NCBI GenBank assembly: GCA_002382085.1
Contig: DFZK01000003.1
Location: 123,453-187,452 of the forward strand
Direction of reading: 5' to 3'
DNA: 64,000 nucleotides
DNA from: Sulfurospirillum sp. UBA4058
GTDB taxonomy: Bacteria; Campylobacterota; Campylobacteria; Campylobacterales; Sulfurospirillaceae
Part shown: piece after piece, positions 19,290-27,759 of the stretch
Layout of the letters: every line of letters begins with the position of its first letter
Position numbering within the stretch: the stretch's first letter is position 1
Translations under genes and position numbers: made by a program
Notes under the pieces: model-generated
The model's database searches: none
Told to the model about the DNA's origin: nothing
What the model saw: only the letters and a program-made list of their open reading frames with translations

Positions 19290-19682
19290 ATGCCACCAAA
19301 ATGTACAGATGAATTCAAACAAAAGGCTGCGAAGCATGTCGTTAACAACAATTATTCTATTCAAAAAGTAGCGGAACGATTGTCAAGATCGGGCTTCTAT
19401 GCTGATAAGGAAGTAAAGATGTGGATTTATGGAATTATAAATGTAACTCTAATGGTGGTTTCATTCTTTGGTATTTATAATTTTAATCACAATATCCTAT
19501 TTGCTGTAATTGGCACTTTAGTGATAAGTGGAATATCGCAAGGAAGCCCGATACTCGCATTAATCGCATACCCTCTAGTGGAATATTTTTTGGGGCATGG
19601 ATTAACAATTTACTCTGCTATTTTTGTTGGGATAACCATAATTCAATTAGCTTTAGTTTTTTTGCAAGTGACAAGAAAATAA
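19290..19682 (+). CDS. Membrane protein with IS3 OrfA-like N-terminus (likely gene fusion remnant)
   Basis: Residues 3-33 (KCTDEFKQKAAKHVVNNNYS, IQKVAERLSRS) match the start of IS3/IS911-type OrfA transposase proteins. From about residue 38 on, the sequence is instead hydrophobic with about four membrane segments (WIYGIINVTLMVVSFFGIYN and following). A transposase start has therefore been joined in frame to an unrelated membrane protein, or the membrane gene borrowed the IS start. GGAGAAGTGA precedes the ATG. The product's function is unknown and it may not be expressed. Confidence 0.5.
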   Translation: MPPKCTDEFKQKAAKHVVNNNYSIQKVAERLSRSGFYADKEVKMWIYGIINVTLMVVSFFGIYNFNHNILFAVIGTLVISGISQGSPILALIAYPLVEYFLGHGLTIYSAIFVGITIIQLALVFLQVTRK

Positions 19683-19683
19683 G

Positions 19684-20289
19684 ATGTTAAAAGACAAAAA
19701 GATCAATGAGCAACAAACATTACTACATAAGGGAGCGCCTTGTGGTGGTCTTACGCTTAAATTTCTATTATACGCTTCCGATAAGAACATGGAAGACATT
19801 CATAATAAAATAGAAATTGAACACTTTAACGCAAAAAAATATCTTGAATTAACTATTATATGGTCAAGTATTTATTGGATAATTGCATTGCTTTCAATTT
19901 TTTCTCCGTCAGATTGGGTAAGTAGAACTATGATTGCCGTTGGATATTTAATCCCCTACTGTGCAGTTATTATTGCAGTTCATTCAGTATATGTAGTTAA
20001 CGTCCTTTGCTCCCCTCTTATTCACATAGAAGAGTGCATTGCTAAAACATCAAATAATGAAAAATATTCCTTAGAAGCAGTGCAATTTTTCCGTTATATT
20101 AGAGTTAGAAGTTTAAATATTTTCGTTGGGTATTGGGTGACATCATTCTTATTGTCATTTTTATTAAAAATGTTTGGACTATGGAAAACATTGCCTATAT
20201 TAATTTTTATTTTAATAAGCCTCACTCCTATCATTGCAATAACATTATTTTATTGGAAATCAGTCAATCATTTTAAGCTTCAAAAATAA
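19684..20289 (+). CDS. Hypothetical membrane protein of the remnant element
   Basis: A 201-residue protein with about four hydrophobic segments (LELTIIWSSIYWIIALLSIF, IAVGYLIPYCAVIIAVHSVY, YWVTSFLLSFLLKM, LPILIFILISLTPIIAITLF). It starts one base after the previous stop, so the two membrane genes are probably a pair. It is AT-rich and matches no family I know. A two-gene membrane pair on a mobile remnant could be a defence or interference module, but nothing in the sequence proves it. Confidence 0.5.
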   Translation: MLKDKKINEQQTLLHKGAPCGGLTLKFLLYASDKNMEDIHNKIEIEHFNAKKYLELTIIWSSIYWIIALLSIFSPSDWVSRTMIAVGYLIPYCAVIIAVHSVYVVNVLCSPLIHIEECIAKTSNNEKYSLEAVQFFRYIRVRSLNIFVGYWVTSFLLSFLLKMFGLWKTLPILIFILISLTPIIAITLFYWKSVNHFKLQK

Positions 20290-20471
20290 CGAAATCTCCA
20301 TTTTCTCTCGATTCCATTGAAATTTAAACCCCTCCATAGCGTTTGGTTGTGATATGGTGGTTTTGGGGGAGGTGGAATATAAATAAAAAAATTTCTGAGG
20401 AATGGTCATAATACTATTCTCATATTTATTTTAGGGGGGCGCACCCTCTTGCCCTATCCTTATCTCTTCTC

Positions 20472-20753
20472 TTAGCTCTTTGCCTCATTAAACGCCTCTA
20501 AACGTTTGACGATGTTATGGCTCATGGTTTCTAAAATCATTAAAGCCTCTTTACCATACACGTGTGCGCCACCCTCTTCTTCTGCAAAACGAAAACTATT
20601 AAGAAGTGCCGTTAACCCTTTGACTTCATCTATAATATTATTTAACTCCTCTTGCAACCTTTTTTTTTGATAAAATTGAGTTACGATTTTAGCAGTTTGA
20701 AAAGAATAGGATTTGATTTTAGGTATGTATAAAGGTACGTAAGCCACTTTCAA
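20472..20753 (-). CDS. Small helical protein at the right end of the remnant element
   Basis: A 93-residue frame with a TTG start and no good ribosome site. The middle and C-terminal parts are helical (LQEELNNIIDEVKGLTALLN, ALMILETMSHNIVKRLEAFN). It sits where the coiled-coil gene sits in element 1, just inside the att copy. It may be a 5'-truncated gene. Confidence 0.35.
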   Translation of the reverse strand: MKVAYVPLYIPKIKSYSFQTAKIVTQFYQKKRLQEELNNIIDEVKGLTALLNSFRFAEEEGGAHVYGKEALMILETMSHNIVKRLEAFNEAKS

Positions 20754-20809
20754 ACAAAGCTTAAACTCCTAAATTTAGGGATTTAACGGATATTGTTTGG
20801 TAGATACAC

Positions 20810-20825
20810 CGCCGAACTTCACAAT
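20810..20825 (+). repeat. Degenerate attachment-site repeat, right boundary
   Basis: CGCCGAACTTCACAAT, a two-mismatch relative of the selC att core with one inserted base, preceded by GATACACC. It lies about 35 bases from the end of the guanidine operon and marks the right boundary of the inserted DNA. Confidence 0.55.
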
Positions 20826-20858
20826 CGATTTTCTTTTCACGCTCCCGTCGTTTTACGA

Positions 20859-21260
20859 TCAAACGTCTTTAGCATGTGCGATATAACCTCTCCAACCGCC
20901 AAATTCACTGATCTCTTTCGCATTTTTCACCGCGTCGCATTCACAGATAAAACCTTTGATGCTGCTTCCGTCGTCTAATTCAAGTGTTCCGATGCCTAAA
21001 GGCGAGGCGATCTGTACCATAAACGCTCCGAAGTTTTCTAAAGGCATTTGCCAGACTTCCAGCTCGATCGCATAAGGACTCGTACGATCTTTTACCAAAC
21101 CCGGACGCGGCGGTACTTTTTCGGGAACATCGAACAAGCGGTAACCTACGGACGTTTTGCACGTTTTGACGTACGTCGCTTGCAAAGCGACCAACTGATG
21201 GTTTAAAGGCAAACCCTGCATGTGTGCGCCGCAAACGCCTACTTCGATAAACTGACTCAT
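20859..21260 (-). CDS. Allophanate hydrolase C-terminal domain as a separate protein
   Basis: A 133-residue protein equal to the C-terminal domain of AtzF-type allophanate hydrolase: GVCGAHMQGLPLNHQL at the start, PRPGLV, IELEVWQMP, PLGIGTLELDDG and FGGWRGYI at the end. In most bacteria this domain is fused to the amidase. Here it is encoded separately, its ATG overlapping the amidase stop as ATGA, so the two chains are probably made together and form one enzyme. In AtzF-type enzymes the C-terminal domain completes hydrolysis of the amidase product. It is the last gene before the selC-linked elements. Confidence 0.8.
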   Translation of the reverse strand: MSQFIEVGVCGAHMQGLPLNHQLVALQATYVKTCKTSVGYRLFDVPEKVPPRPGLVKDRTSPYAIELEVWQMPLENFGAFMVQIASPLGIGTLELDDGSSIKGFICECDAVKNAKEISEFGGWRGYIAHAKDV

Positions 21261-22582
21261 ACGTTCTCCTTCATGTAACGCTCACCCATCGTAAGGAGCG
21301 CTTTGTCGTTAAAATGATCCGCAAAGATCGTGATGCCAAAGGGCAACCCGTTGCTCCTTCGTCCCGCCGGCAAAGCGTACGCGACGCAATCGAGCAAATT
21401 CATAAAGTTGGTGTAGTATCCCAAATTCGTATTGAGCCTAATAGGATCGGCGTTGAGCTCTTCGATCGTGTAGATCGTCCCCGTCGTCGGCGTCACGATA
21501 AAATCAACCGTTTCAAGGACTGCTTCGGCTTTTCTTCGGTAAGCCTTCAATCGGTACTCCGCTTCAAAATACGCTTCCGCGCTCTTGCTTTTTCCTTGCT
21601 CAATAATGCTTTTAGTCACGTCTAAAAAACTCTGCGGCGAGTTTTCCAATAGTGCTTTGGTCGCGACGTAACGCTCCGCAACCCAAGGGCCGGAATATAG
21701 CAGATCCGCCGCTTCCGAAAACGGCGAAAAATCGATCTCTTTAGGAATACCGCCCATAGCGATCAAATGCTCCACGCTTTTGTCGAACAACGCTTTGGCT
21801 TCATCATCGCCGAAAAACGTCAAGTCCTCTTCTTTAGGCAAGCCAAAATGAAAGCTTTTCGGTATGTCGCGCACCTGAGCGGGAAACGCTCTTGCATACA
21901 CGTCGCTCGCATCAAAATCTGCCATCACGTCAAAAATAAAGCTCGCATCCTGAGCGTTTTGGCAAAACAAAGAGACGCAGTCCAAACTGCGGCATGCCGG
22001 TACGACGCCGCTTGTGCTCACCACGCCTTTGGAAGGCTTAAACCCGACTAAAGCGTTAAACGCCGCCGGCACTCTTCCCGAACCCGCCGTGTCGGTACCC
22101 AATGAAAAAACAACCATACTGAGAGCCACGCTCACCGCGCTACCCGAGCTAGAGCCGCCGGAGATATAACGCGCGTCGATGCTGTTGCGGCACGCCCCGT
22201 AAGGTGAACGCGTGCCGACAAGTCCCGTGGCGAATTGATCGAGATTGGTTTTACCGATGGGAATCGCTCCCGCTGCGATCAAACGCTCGACGACGTATGC
22301 CGATGTTTGAGGAACGTAACGAAAATCAGGGCATGCCGCCGTCGTGGGAATACCCGCTAAGTCGATATTGTCCTTAATCGCAAAAGGAATACCGTACAAA
22401 GGAAGGCTGTGAGCCTCTAGCGTTTCCAAATGCGCAAGATAAGGCTCTAGCTCTTCATCGCTTAACACGTGAAGCCAAATCGGATTGGAAGCGTGCTGCG
22501 CTATCGTCTTTTTGATCGTACCGACCAGCATTCGGGGGTTTAACCCCTCTTCGTATGCTTTTTTAAGGGTAATTCTATCCAT
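21257..22582 (-). CDS. atzF: Allophanate hydrolase, amidase domain
   Basis: A 441-residue amidase-signature enzyme. The triad region is visible: Lys in GIPFAIKDNID, and the Ser-rich GGSSSGSAVSVA with downstream GTDTAGSGRVPAA. Allophanate hydrolases are normally about 600 residues; this chain lacks the C-terminal domain, which is the next gene. It releases ammonia from allophanate made by the upstream carboxylase and deiminase. It follows the EamA gene by nine bases in the guanidine operon. Confidence 0.85.
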   Translation of the reverse strand: MDRITLKKAYEEGLNPRMLVGTIKKTIAQHASNPIWLHVLSDEELEPYLAHLETLEAHSLPLYGIPFAIKDNIDLAGIPTTAACPDFRYVPQTSAYVVERLIAAGAIPIGKTNLDQFATGLVGTRSPYGACRNSIDARYISGGSSSGSAVSVALSMVVFSLGTDTAGSGRVPAAFNALVGFKPSKGVVSTSGVVPACRSLDCVSLFCQNAQDASFIFDVMADFDASDVYARAFPAQVRDIPKSFHFGLPKEEDLTFFGDDEAKALFDKSVEHLIAMGGIPKEIDFSPFSEAADLLYSGPWVAERYVATKALLENSPQSFLDVTKSIIEQGKSKSAEAYFEAEYRLKAYRRKAEAVLETVDFIVTPTTGTIYTIEELNADPIRLNTNLGYYTNFMNLLDCVAYALPAGRRSNGLPFGITIFADHFNDKALLTMGERYMKENV

Positions 22583-22591
22583 CGTTTGTTC

Positions 22592-23449
22592 CTATTCTTC
22601 GTGAGATGAAAGAGCTTCGATCAAAGCCGCCGAAACGACCAACGCACCGCCCGTATATTCGCTAAAACTCAACGTTCGCTCGCCGATATAAGCGGCAGAC
22701 ACCATGGCCGTGACCAGCTCCATGATGATAATGATCGATGATCTCCCCGCTTCCATGTGCGTGACGCCCCATTGTGAGCCGATATTGGCAAGCAGTAACC
22801 ATAAAAGAGCGTATGCCAGCAATGCCACCCATGCTAACGTGCGAACCTCGCTCGGAAAACGCTCCGCGCCCAAGGCGATTAAGAGGCAAGAAAGCGCAAA
22901 ACAGCCCCAAAACATCGCTCCGACTTTAACGTTGACATCTATCTCTTTCAACGAGCGAAATAAAATGTTGTTGAGCGCGAAAAAAATCCCCGCCGCTAAA
23001 GCGATCAGATCGATCCATGAAAACCTTACATGTAAAGTTTCAAATCCGCCCAAGATCAAAAAAGCACCCCCGATAGCAAGCAATGCTCCCCCGACTCTTC
23101 CGAGGCTGAGCTTTTCATCCAAAAAAAAGTAACCGCCGAGCACTCCCCAAACGGGTAAGAGATAAAACAGCACCATCACGCGTACCACGTCGCCGTTAAT
23201 CAACGCATACGTAAAACAGAGGTTCGCCCCTCCGCCTAAAAGGGCAATGGCCAAAAGCCCTCTAACGTTTTGTCGTTGAGCGTTCTTGATGAGGAGCGGC
23301 AGATACGCCAATGCCAGTACGCCGTACGCTCCTAAGATTAGTGCGATGCCGTCGATACCCAAAGCATTGATACCTTTCAGCGGCCACCAAGAAAGCCCCC
23401 ACAGAAGGGAGGCTAAAAAAAGGACGATTACGGGAAGGTGCGGTTTCAT
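22592..23449 (-). CDS. EamA/DMT-family transporter in the guanidine operon
   Basis: A polytopic inner-membrane protein of about 285 residues with some ten hydrophobic segments and two EamA repeats (ASLLWGLSWWPLKG near the start, LWLLLANIGSQWGVTHMEAG in the second half). I chose the ATG at 23449, two bases after the carboxylase stop. Its position between carboxylase and allophanate hydrolase suggests transport of a guanidine-pathway compound, either efflux of excess guanidine or of a by-product, but EamA substrates cannot be read from sequence. A TTACATGTAA palindrome lies inside at 23026. Confidence 0.75.
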   Translation of the reverse strand: MKPHLPVIVLFLASLLWGLSWWPLKGINALGIDGIALILGAYGVLALAYLPLLIKNAQRQNVRGLLAIALLGGGANLCFTYALINGDVVRVMVLFYLLPVWGVLGGYFFLDEKLSLGRVGGALLAIGGAFLILGGFETLHVRFSWIDLIALAAGIFFALNNILFRSLKEIDVNVKVGAMFWGCFALSCLLIALGAERFPSEVRTLAWVALLAYALLWLLLANIGSQWGVTHMEAGRSSIIIIMELVTAMVSAAYIGERTLSFSEYTGGALVVSAALIEALSSHEE

Positions 23450-23450
23450 C

Positions 23451-26400
23451 TTAAGCCTTGATCGGCTCAAGGATAAAGAGCAGTTGACCCGCATGAATGT
23501 TTTCACCCTCTTCGCACAAGACCGCGACGATTTTTCCGCCCTCCGAGGCCTCGATTGCGATCTCCATCTTCATCGATTCCGCAATTGCCAAGACGTCGCC
23601 TTCGTTCACGACGTCGCCGACTTTAGCGTTCACTTTCCATAAATTACCTTGAACGGGCGCTTCCACGCCTTCGTTATCGCCCAACGCTACCGCTTCGTTT
23701 TCATGTGCGACTTCGGCTTCATGCTCTGCCGAAAAGTTGGCAAGACCCGTTTTTTCCCACATCAAGCGTTCTTCCTCAAACGCCTGACGTTGCTTTGTCG
23801 CAAACGCGTCGATACTTTCGCCGTTTTTCTCTAAAAAGGCGTTATACGCTTTCAAGCTAAACGTGCTCTCTTCGATCTTTAAAGCGACTTTCCCGCGTGG
23901 AAAATCCTCGCGCATCTGCATGAGTTCTTCATGGCTCACTTCATAAAATCGGATTTGATCGAAAAAGCGAAGTAACCACGGTTTACCGTCCTTAAAGTCG
24001 CTCGTTTGGCGGTATTTGTTCCACATCTGAACCGTACGGCCGACAAACTGATAGCCTCCGGGACCTTCCATTCCGTACACGCACATGTAAGCTCCGCCGA
24101 TACCCACGGCGTTTTCCGGCGTCCACGTACGAGCGGGGTTGTATTTGGTGGTCACGAGTCGATGGCGCGGATCAAGCGGCGTGGCTACGGGCGCACCTAA
24201 ATAAACGTCTCCGAGTCCCATTACCAAATAGTTGGCATCAAAGACGATTTTTTTCACATCCTCGATCGAGTCAAGCCCGTTGATACGACGGATAAATTCG
24301 ATATTGCTCGGACACCACGGCGCATCGGGACGGACGATTTTCATGTATTTTTCGATCGCAATGCGCGTTTGAACGTCGTCCCACGAAAGCGGCAAATGAA
24401 CGATGCGCGTCGGGACTTCGATGTCGTCGATGCTTGGAAGCGAACATTCCATTGCTGCAACCTGCTCGATCAGTTTCGCCCGATCGCACACTAACGGATC
24501 AAAATGCAATTGCAACGATCGTATGCCCGGCGTAATATCGATCATACCCGCAATGTCCGCTTTTTTGACCGCTTCCATCAAGACGTGAACGCGGAAACGA
24601 AGCGCGATATCGAGCTGCATAATGCCGTATTCGATCAGCAAGTAAGCATCTCCCGACTGACGAAACGTGATACTCGGCAAATCGCTTTTGCCCTCATCGT
24701 GATACAAAATCGTCGAGCCAAGCGGCGCAACACGTAAAAAAGGAGTCGCGTCAAAAGCAACGCCTTTGTCCAATGCCGCCTCTTGTGCGTGAAGCATCGT
24801 GATCGCATTTTCATGACGGATCGGTATGAAACGGATTTTATCGCCGGCGCGAAGCTGCCCGATTTTCCACAATTCGGCACTCGCAACGCTTACGGGGCAG
24901 ACAAAGCCGCCTAGACTCGGACCGTCAGGCCCTAGAATGACCGGCATATCGCCGGTAAAATCGACCGCGCCGATCGCATACGCGTTGTCGTGGATATTGG
25001 ACGGATGCAATCCCGCTTCACCGCCGTCTTTTCGTGCCCATGAAGGTTTGGGACCGATCAGCCTAACCCCCGTACGGTTAGAGCTATAATGCACTTCCCA
25101 CGTCGCCGCAAAAAACGCGTCGATGTCTTCATCGGTAAAGAATTCCGGTGCGCCGTGCGGTCCGTACAACACGCCGATTTCCCACGTATTGCCGATCGTT
25201 TGCACGACGTCTAACGCCTCGCTCATCGGCTCTTTGGCGATCATCGAGCTTACATGTAAAACATCTCCCGCCGCCAATTCGCGTCCGGCGTGACCGCCGA
25301 ATTGCCCAAGCGTAAAGGTCGAGCGCGAACCTAAATAAAGCGGCACGTCCAATCCGCCTCGTACCGCAAGATAGGTACGAAAGCCTTGTATAGACACTTT
25401 TTTGAGTTTTAAAACGCTTCCGGCTTTGATACGTATCGCGCGATTCATCGCTACAGCTTCTCCGTCGATACTCGCCTCGATCTTGGCACCGCACAGGGCG
25501 ATGACGCTGTCTTGATTGAAACGAAGGGTCGGTCCCGTGATGGCGATCTCAAGTCCGGAAGCCTCTTTAGCATTGCCCACCAATGCATTGGCATAGCGAA
25601 AATGAAGAGCATCAAAAGGACCCGAAGGCGGCACGCCCACATCCCAATAGCCTATGCGCCCGGGATAATCCTGCACGCTTGTTTGCGTTCCGGGTCTTAA
25701 GACGTCGATACGGTTGCTCGAATAGGCAAATCCGGCTAACGATTTGGTCGTATGCGTCGCGTGTCGAAAAAAATCGCTCCCGATGATCGCGCCCAAATAC
25801 AAAAGATTGGTCGTAATGCCGTCGATGCGCGTTTGTGCGATCGCCGTTTGCATCTTCGTAAGGGCTTCTTCTCTCGTTGGAGCTTTAACGATGAGTTTTG
25901 CGATCATCGGATCGTAAAACGATGCGATTTCCACGCCCGTTTCGATAAACGTATCGACGCGAATATCTTTAGCAAACGCAACGTTTTGGAGCATACCCGA
26001 GCTGGGTTGAAAATTTTTCAACGGATCTTCCGCATAGACGCGTACTTGAATCGCATGTCCTACGGGGCGATGCACATACGAATAAAGCGCGTCGTTGCGA
26101 CCGTACGCTTGGCGGATCATCCACTCGACCAAATCCACGCCGCTCACCGCTTCGGTCACGCCGTGTTCGACTTGAAGCCTTGTATTGACCTCCAAAAAGT
26201 AAAAATCGTTACTTGACGTATCGTAGACAAACTCCACCGTTCCGGCACTCAGATAATCGACCGATTGCCCTAAACGCGTCGCGGCTTCGTAGAGTGCCGT
26301 TCGTGTCTCATCGCTCAGATTGGGTGCGGGTGTCTCTTCGATGACTTTTTGGTTACGACGCTGAATCGAGCAGTCGCGCTCTCCCAGTGTTGCGATCACG

Positions 26401-27053
26401 CCTTTACCGTCGCCGAAGATTTGCACTTCGATATGACGCGCGGCGGAGACGTATTTTTCCAAAAAGATGCCGCCGTTGGAGAAGTTGTTTTCGCTGAGAC
26501 GTTTGACCGAAGCGTACGCCTCTTGGAGCGTTTGGTCGTCGTAGCAAAGTTGCATCCCGATACCCCCGCCCCCCGCGGTACTTTTGAGCATCACCGGATA
26601 GCCGATCTTTTGAGCGCTTATCATCGCTTCTTCGAGGCTTTCAAGAAGCGTTGAGCCCGGAAGCAAAGGCACGTGATGAGACTCCGCAAGTGCCCGTGCG
26701 GTGTGTTTGAGACCAAAAGCTTCGATATGTTCAGCCCTTGGACCGATAAAGACGATGCCTTTGGTTTCACACGCTTTCGCAAACAGGGCGTTTTCGCTTA
26801 AAAACCCGTATCCCGGATGAATTGCCTCTGCCCCGACGTTTTGAGCCACCGCCAAGATCGTTTCACCGTCTAGATAACTCGAACTCGCCAAGCCTTCACC
26901 GATGCAATACGCCTCGTCCGCAAACTTTACATGTAAAGAATCTCTATCGGCTTTCGTATAGACGGCCACCGAAATAATGCCCATTTTTTTGAGGGTTTTG
27001 ATAACGCGACAGGCGATCTCGCCGCGATTGGCGATCAAAATTTTTTTAAACAT
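23451..27053 (-). CDS. Biotin-dependent guanidine/urea carboxylase
   Basis: A 1200-residue single-chain carboxylase. An N-terminal biotin carboxylase (KILIANRGEIACRVIKTLKK, about 1-450) is followed by AHS2/AHS1-type carboxyltransferase domains (from RPGTQTSVQDYPGRIGYW to ~1000) and a C-terminal biotin carrier with ESMKME, biotinylated Lys at 1162. This is the urea carboxylase architecture. Family studies show that the subgroup encoded with the two DUF1989 proteins and ykkC riboswitches carboxylates guanidine with ATP and bicarbonate. The riboswitches at 27077-27124 and 31164-31250 strongly favour guanidine here. Two TTACATGTAA palindromes lie inside (25250, 26927). Confidence 0.9.
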   Translation of the reverse strand: MFKKILIANRGEIACRVIKTLKKMGIISVAVYTKADRDSLHVKFADEAYCIGEGLASSSYLDGETILAVAQNVGAEAIHPGYGFLSENALFAKACETKGIVFIGPRAEHIEAFGLKHTARALAESHHVPLLPGSTLLESLEEAMISAQKIGYPVMLKSTAGGGGIGMQLCYDDQTLQEAYASVKRLSENNFSNGGIFLEKYVSAARHIEVQIFGDGKGVIATLGERDCSIQRRNQKVIEETPAPNLSDETRTALYEAATRLGQSVDYLSAGTVEFVYDTSSNDFYFLEVNTRLQVEHGVTEAVSGVDLVEWMIRQAYGRNDALYSYVHRPVGHAIQVRVYAEDPLKNFQPSSGMLQNVAFAKDIRVDTFIETGVEIASFYDPMIAKLIVKAPTREEALTKMQTAIAQTRIDGITTNLLYLGAIIGSDFFRHATHTTKSLAGFAYSSNRIDVLRPGTQTSVQDYPGRIGYWDVGVPPSGPFDALHFRYANALVGNAKEASGLEIAITGPTLRFNQDSVIALCGAKIEASIDGEAVAMNRAIRIKAGSVLKLKKVSIQGFRTYLAVRGGLDVPLYLGSRSTFTLGQFGGHAGRELAAGDVLHVSSMIAKEPMSEALDVVQTIGNTWEIGVLYGPHGAPEFFTDEDIDAFFAATWEVHYSSNRTGVRLIGPKPSWARKDGGEAGLHPSNIHDNAYAIGAVDFTGDMPVILGPDGPSLGGFVCPVSVASAELWKIGQLRAGDKIRFIPIRHENAITMLHAQEAALDKGVAFDATPFLRVAPLGSTILYHDEGKSDLPSITFRQSGDAYLLIEYGIMQLDIALRFRVHVLMEAVKKADIAGMIDITPGIRSLQLHFDPLVCDRAKLIEQVAAMECSLPSIDDIEVPTRIVHLPLSWDDVQTRIAIEKYMKIVRPDAPWCPSNIEFIRRINGLDSIEDVKKIVFDANYLVMGLGDVYLGAPVATPLDPRHRLVTTKYNPARTWTPENAVGIGGAYMCVYGMEGPGGYQFVGRTVQMWNKYRQTSDFKDGKPWLLRFFDQIRFYEVSHEELMQMREDFPRGKVALKIEESTFSLKAYNAFLEKNGESIDAFATKQRQAFEEERLMWEKTGLANFSAEHEAEVAHENEAVALGDNEGVEAPVQGNLWKVNAKVGDVVNEGDVLAIAESMKMEIAIEASEGGKIVAVLCEEGENIHAGQLLFILEPIKA

Positions 27054-27076
27054 CTCTCATCCTTGCAAAAAAATTC

Positions 27077-27124
27077 GCGGGTCGTCCCGCAAAAAATCTT
27101 TCGCTTGAGGGTCGTCCCTAAAGC
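27077..27124 (-). ncRNA. Guanidine-II (mini-ykkC) riboswitch
   Basis: On the minus strand two tandem hairpins carry the diagnostic ACGA loop closed by G-C pairs. The first is GCTTTAGGG-ACGA-CCCTCAAGC (27103-27124), the second GCGGG-ACGA-CCCGC (27077-27090). The conserved GGGACGRCCC core in both is the hallmark of mini-ykkC. A T-rich stretch and AAGGA follow, then the carboxylase start at 27053. In this class, ligand-induced pairing between the two loops exposes the ribosome site. It sits inside the operon, between the second DUF1989 gene and the carboxylase gene. Confidence 0.9.
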
Positions 27125-27137
27125 GGTGCTAACGCAC

Positions 27138-27749
27138 TTAAGCTTCTTTGATGATGATCTGTATCGGCGTCGGATTAAAACCGTTGCACGGGTTATTGAG
27201 TTGCGGGCAGTTGGAGATAAGGATCAAAACGTCCATATGCGCTTTCATCTCAACGTAATCGCCGCCTTTGGAAATACCGTCCACAATCGCCAAATGACCG
27301 TCTTCTTCGACCGGAACGTTCATGAAAAAGTTGATGTTGTTGGTCAGATCGCGCGGATGCATTTCAAGCTCGCCGATGGCTAAAAGATAGTTATCGCGAC
27401 AACTGTGCATGTACTTTTTGTCGTGTCCGAAACGTACCGTGTTGCTCTCCGCACTGCAATGACCGCCTAACGTGTCGTGGTTACCGCAGGTGTCGGCCGT
27501 GACTTCGAGCATAACGTTATCGTCGTTGGAGAGAAGCTTCGTACCCGTCGTGATAAAAATACCGCCTTGCTCGCGAATGGTGTCGGAGGCACTGTAACGC
27601 TCTTCGTGATCGTTTGCGTTGTAAAAAAGCGTATCGACCGCTTGGCACCCTTCCAAATCGACGATGCGAATCGTTTGACCTTTTTTGACGACATGATAAA
27701 ACGGTACGCCTGAACTCACGCGCTCGTTGAAAATTTCTTTGCTTTGCAT
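27138..27749 (-). CDS. DUF1989 protein, carboxyguanidine deiminase subunit
   Basis: A urea-carboxylase-associated (DUF1989) protein of about 203 residues with conserved GHCSAESN and FFMNVPVEEDG segments and several Cys/His residues likely to bind metal (TCGNHDTLGGHC). Two such proteins together were shown in other bacteria to form carboxyguanidine deiminase (CgdAB), turning carboxyguanidine into allophanate. I chose the second of two adjacent ATGs, which gives the better spacing from AAGGAG. Which of the two genes is cgdA and which cgdB I cannot say. Confidence 0.8.
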   Translation of the reverse strand: MQSKEIFNERVSSGVPFYHVVKKGQTIRIVDLEGCQAVDTLFYNANDHEERYSASDTIREQGGIFITTGTKLLSNDDNVMLEVTADTCGNHDTLGGHCSAESNTVRFGHDKKYMHSCRDNYLLAIGELEMHPRDLTNNINFFMNVPVEEDGHLAIVDGISKGGDYVEMKAHMDVLILISNCPQLNNPCNGFNPTPIQIIIKEA

Positions 27750-27759
27750 CATCGTCTCC

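Larger units (their letters stand above)
19072..20825. mobile_element. Second, decayed element in tandem
   Basis: A 1.75-kb segment between the att-like copies at 19072 and 20810. The 100 bases after 19072 resemble those after 13842 (AATCTTAAAT, CTAATCTC, AGAATAACC), and both right ends share CAAACAAAGCTTAAA (19012 and 20752) and GTACGT motifs. It has no integrase gene, so it is probably a remnant of a related element in the same site. Confidence 0.6.

Noticed and set aside
13842..20825. Functional prophage
   Set aside because: No capsid, portal, terminase, tail or lysis genes are visible; only integrase, small regulators and unknown genes.
27063..27137. Tandem intrinsic terminators between the DUF1989 and carboxylase genes
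   Set aside because: The two hairpins with T-rich tails look like terminators, but both have the ACGA loop in a GGGACGACCC core, which identifies guanidine-II; termination within a working operon is less likely.
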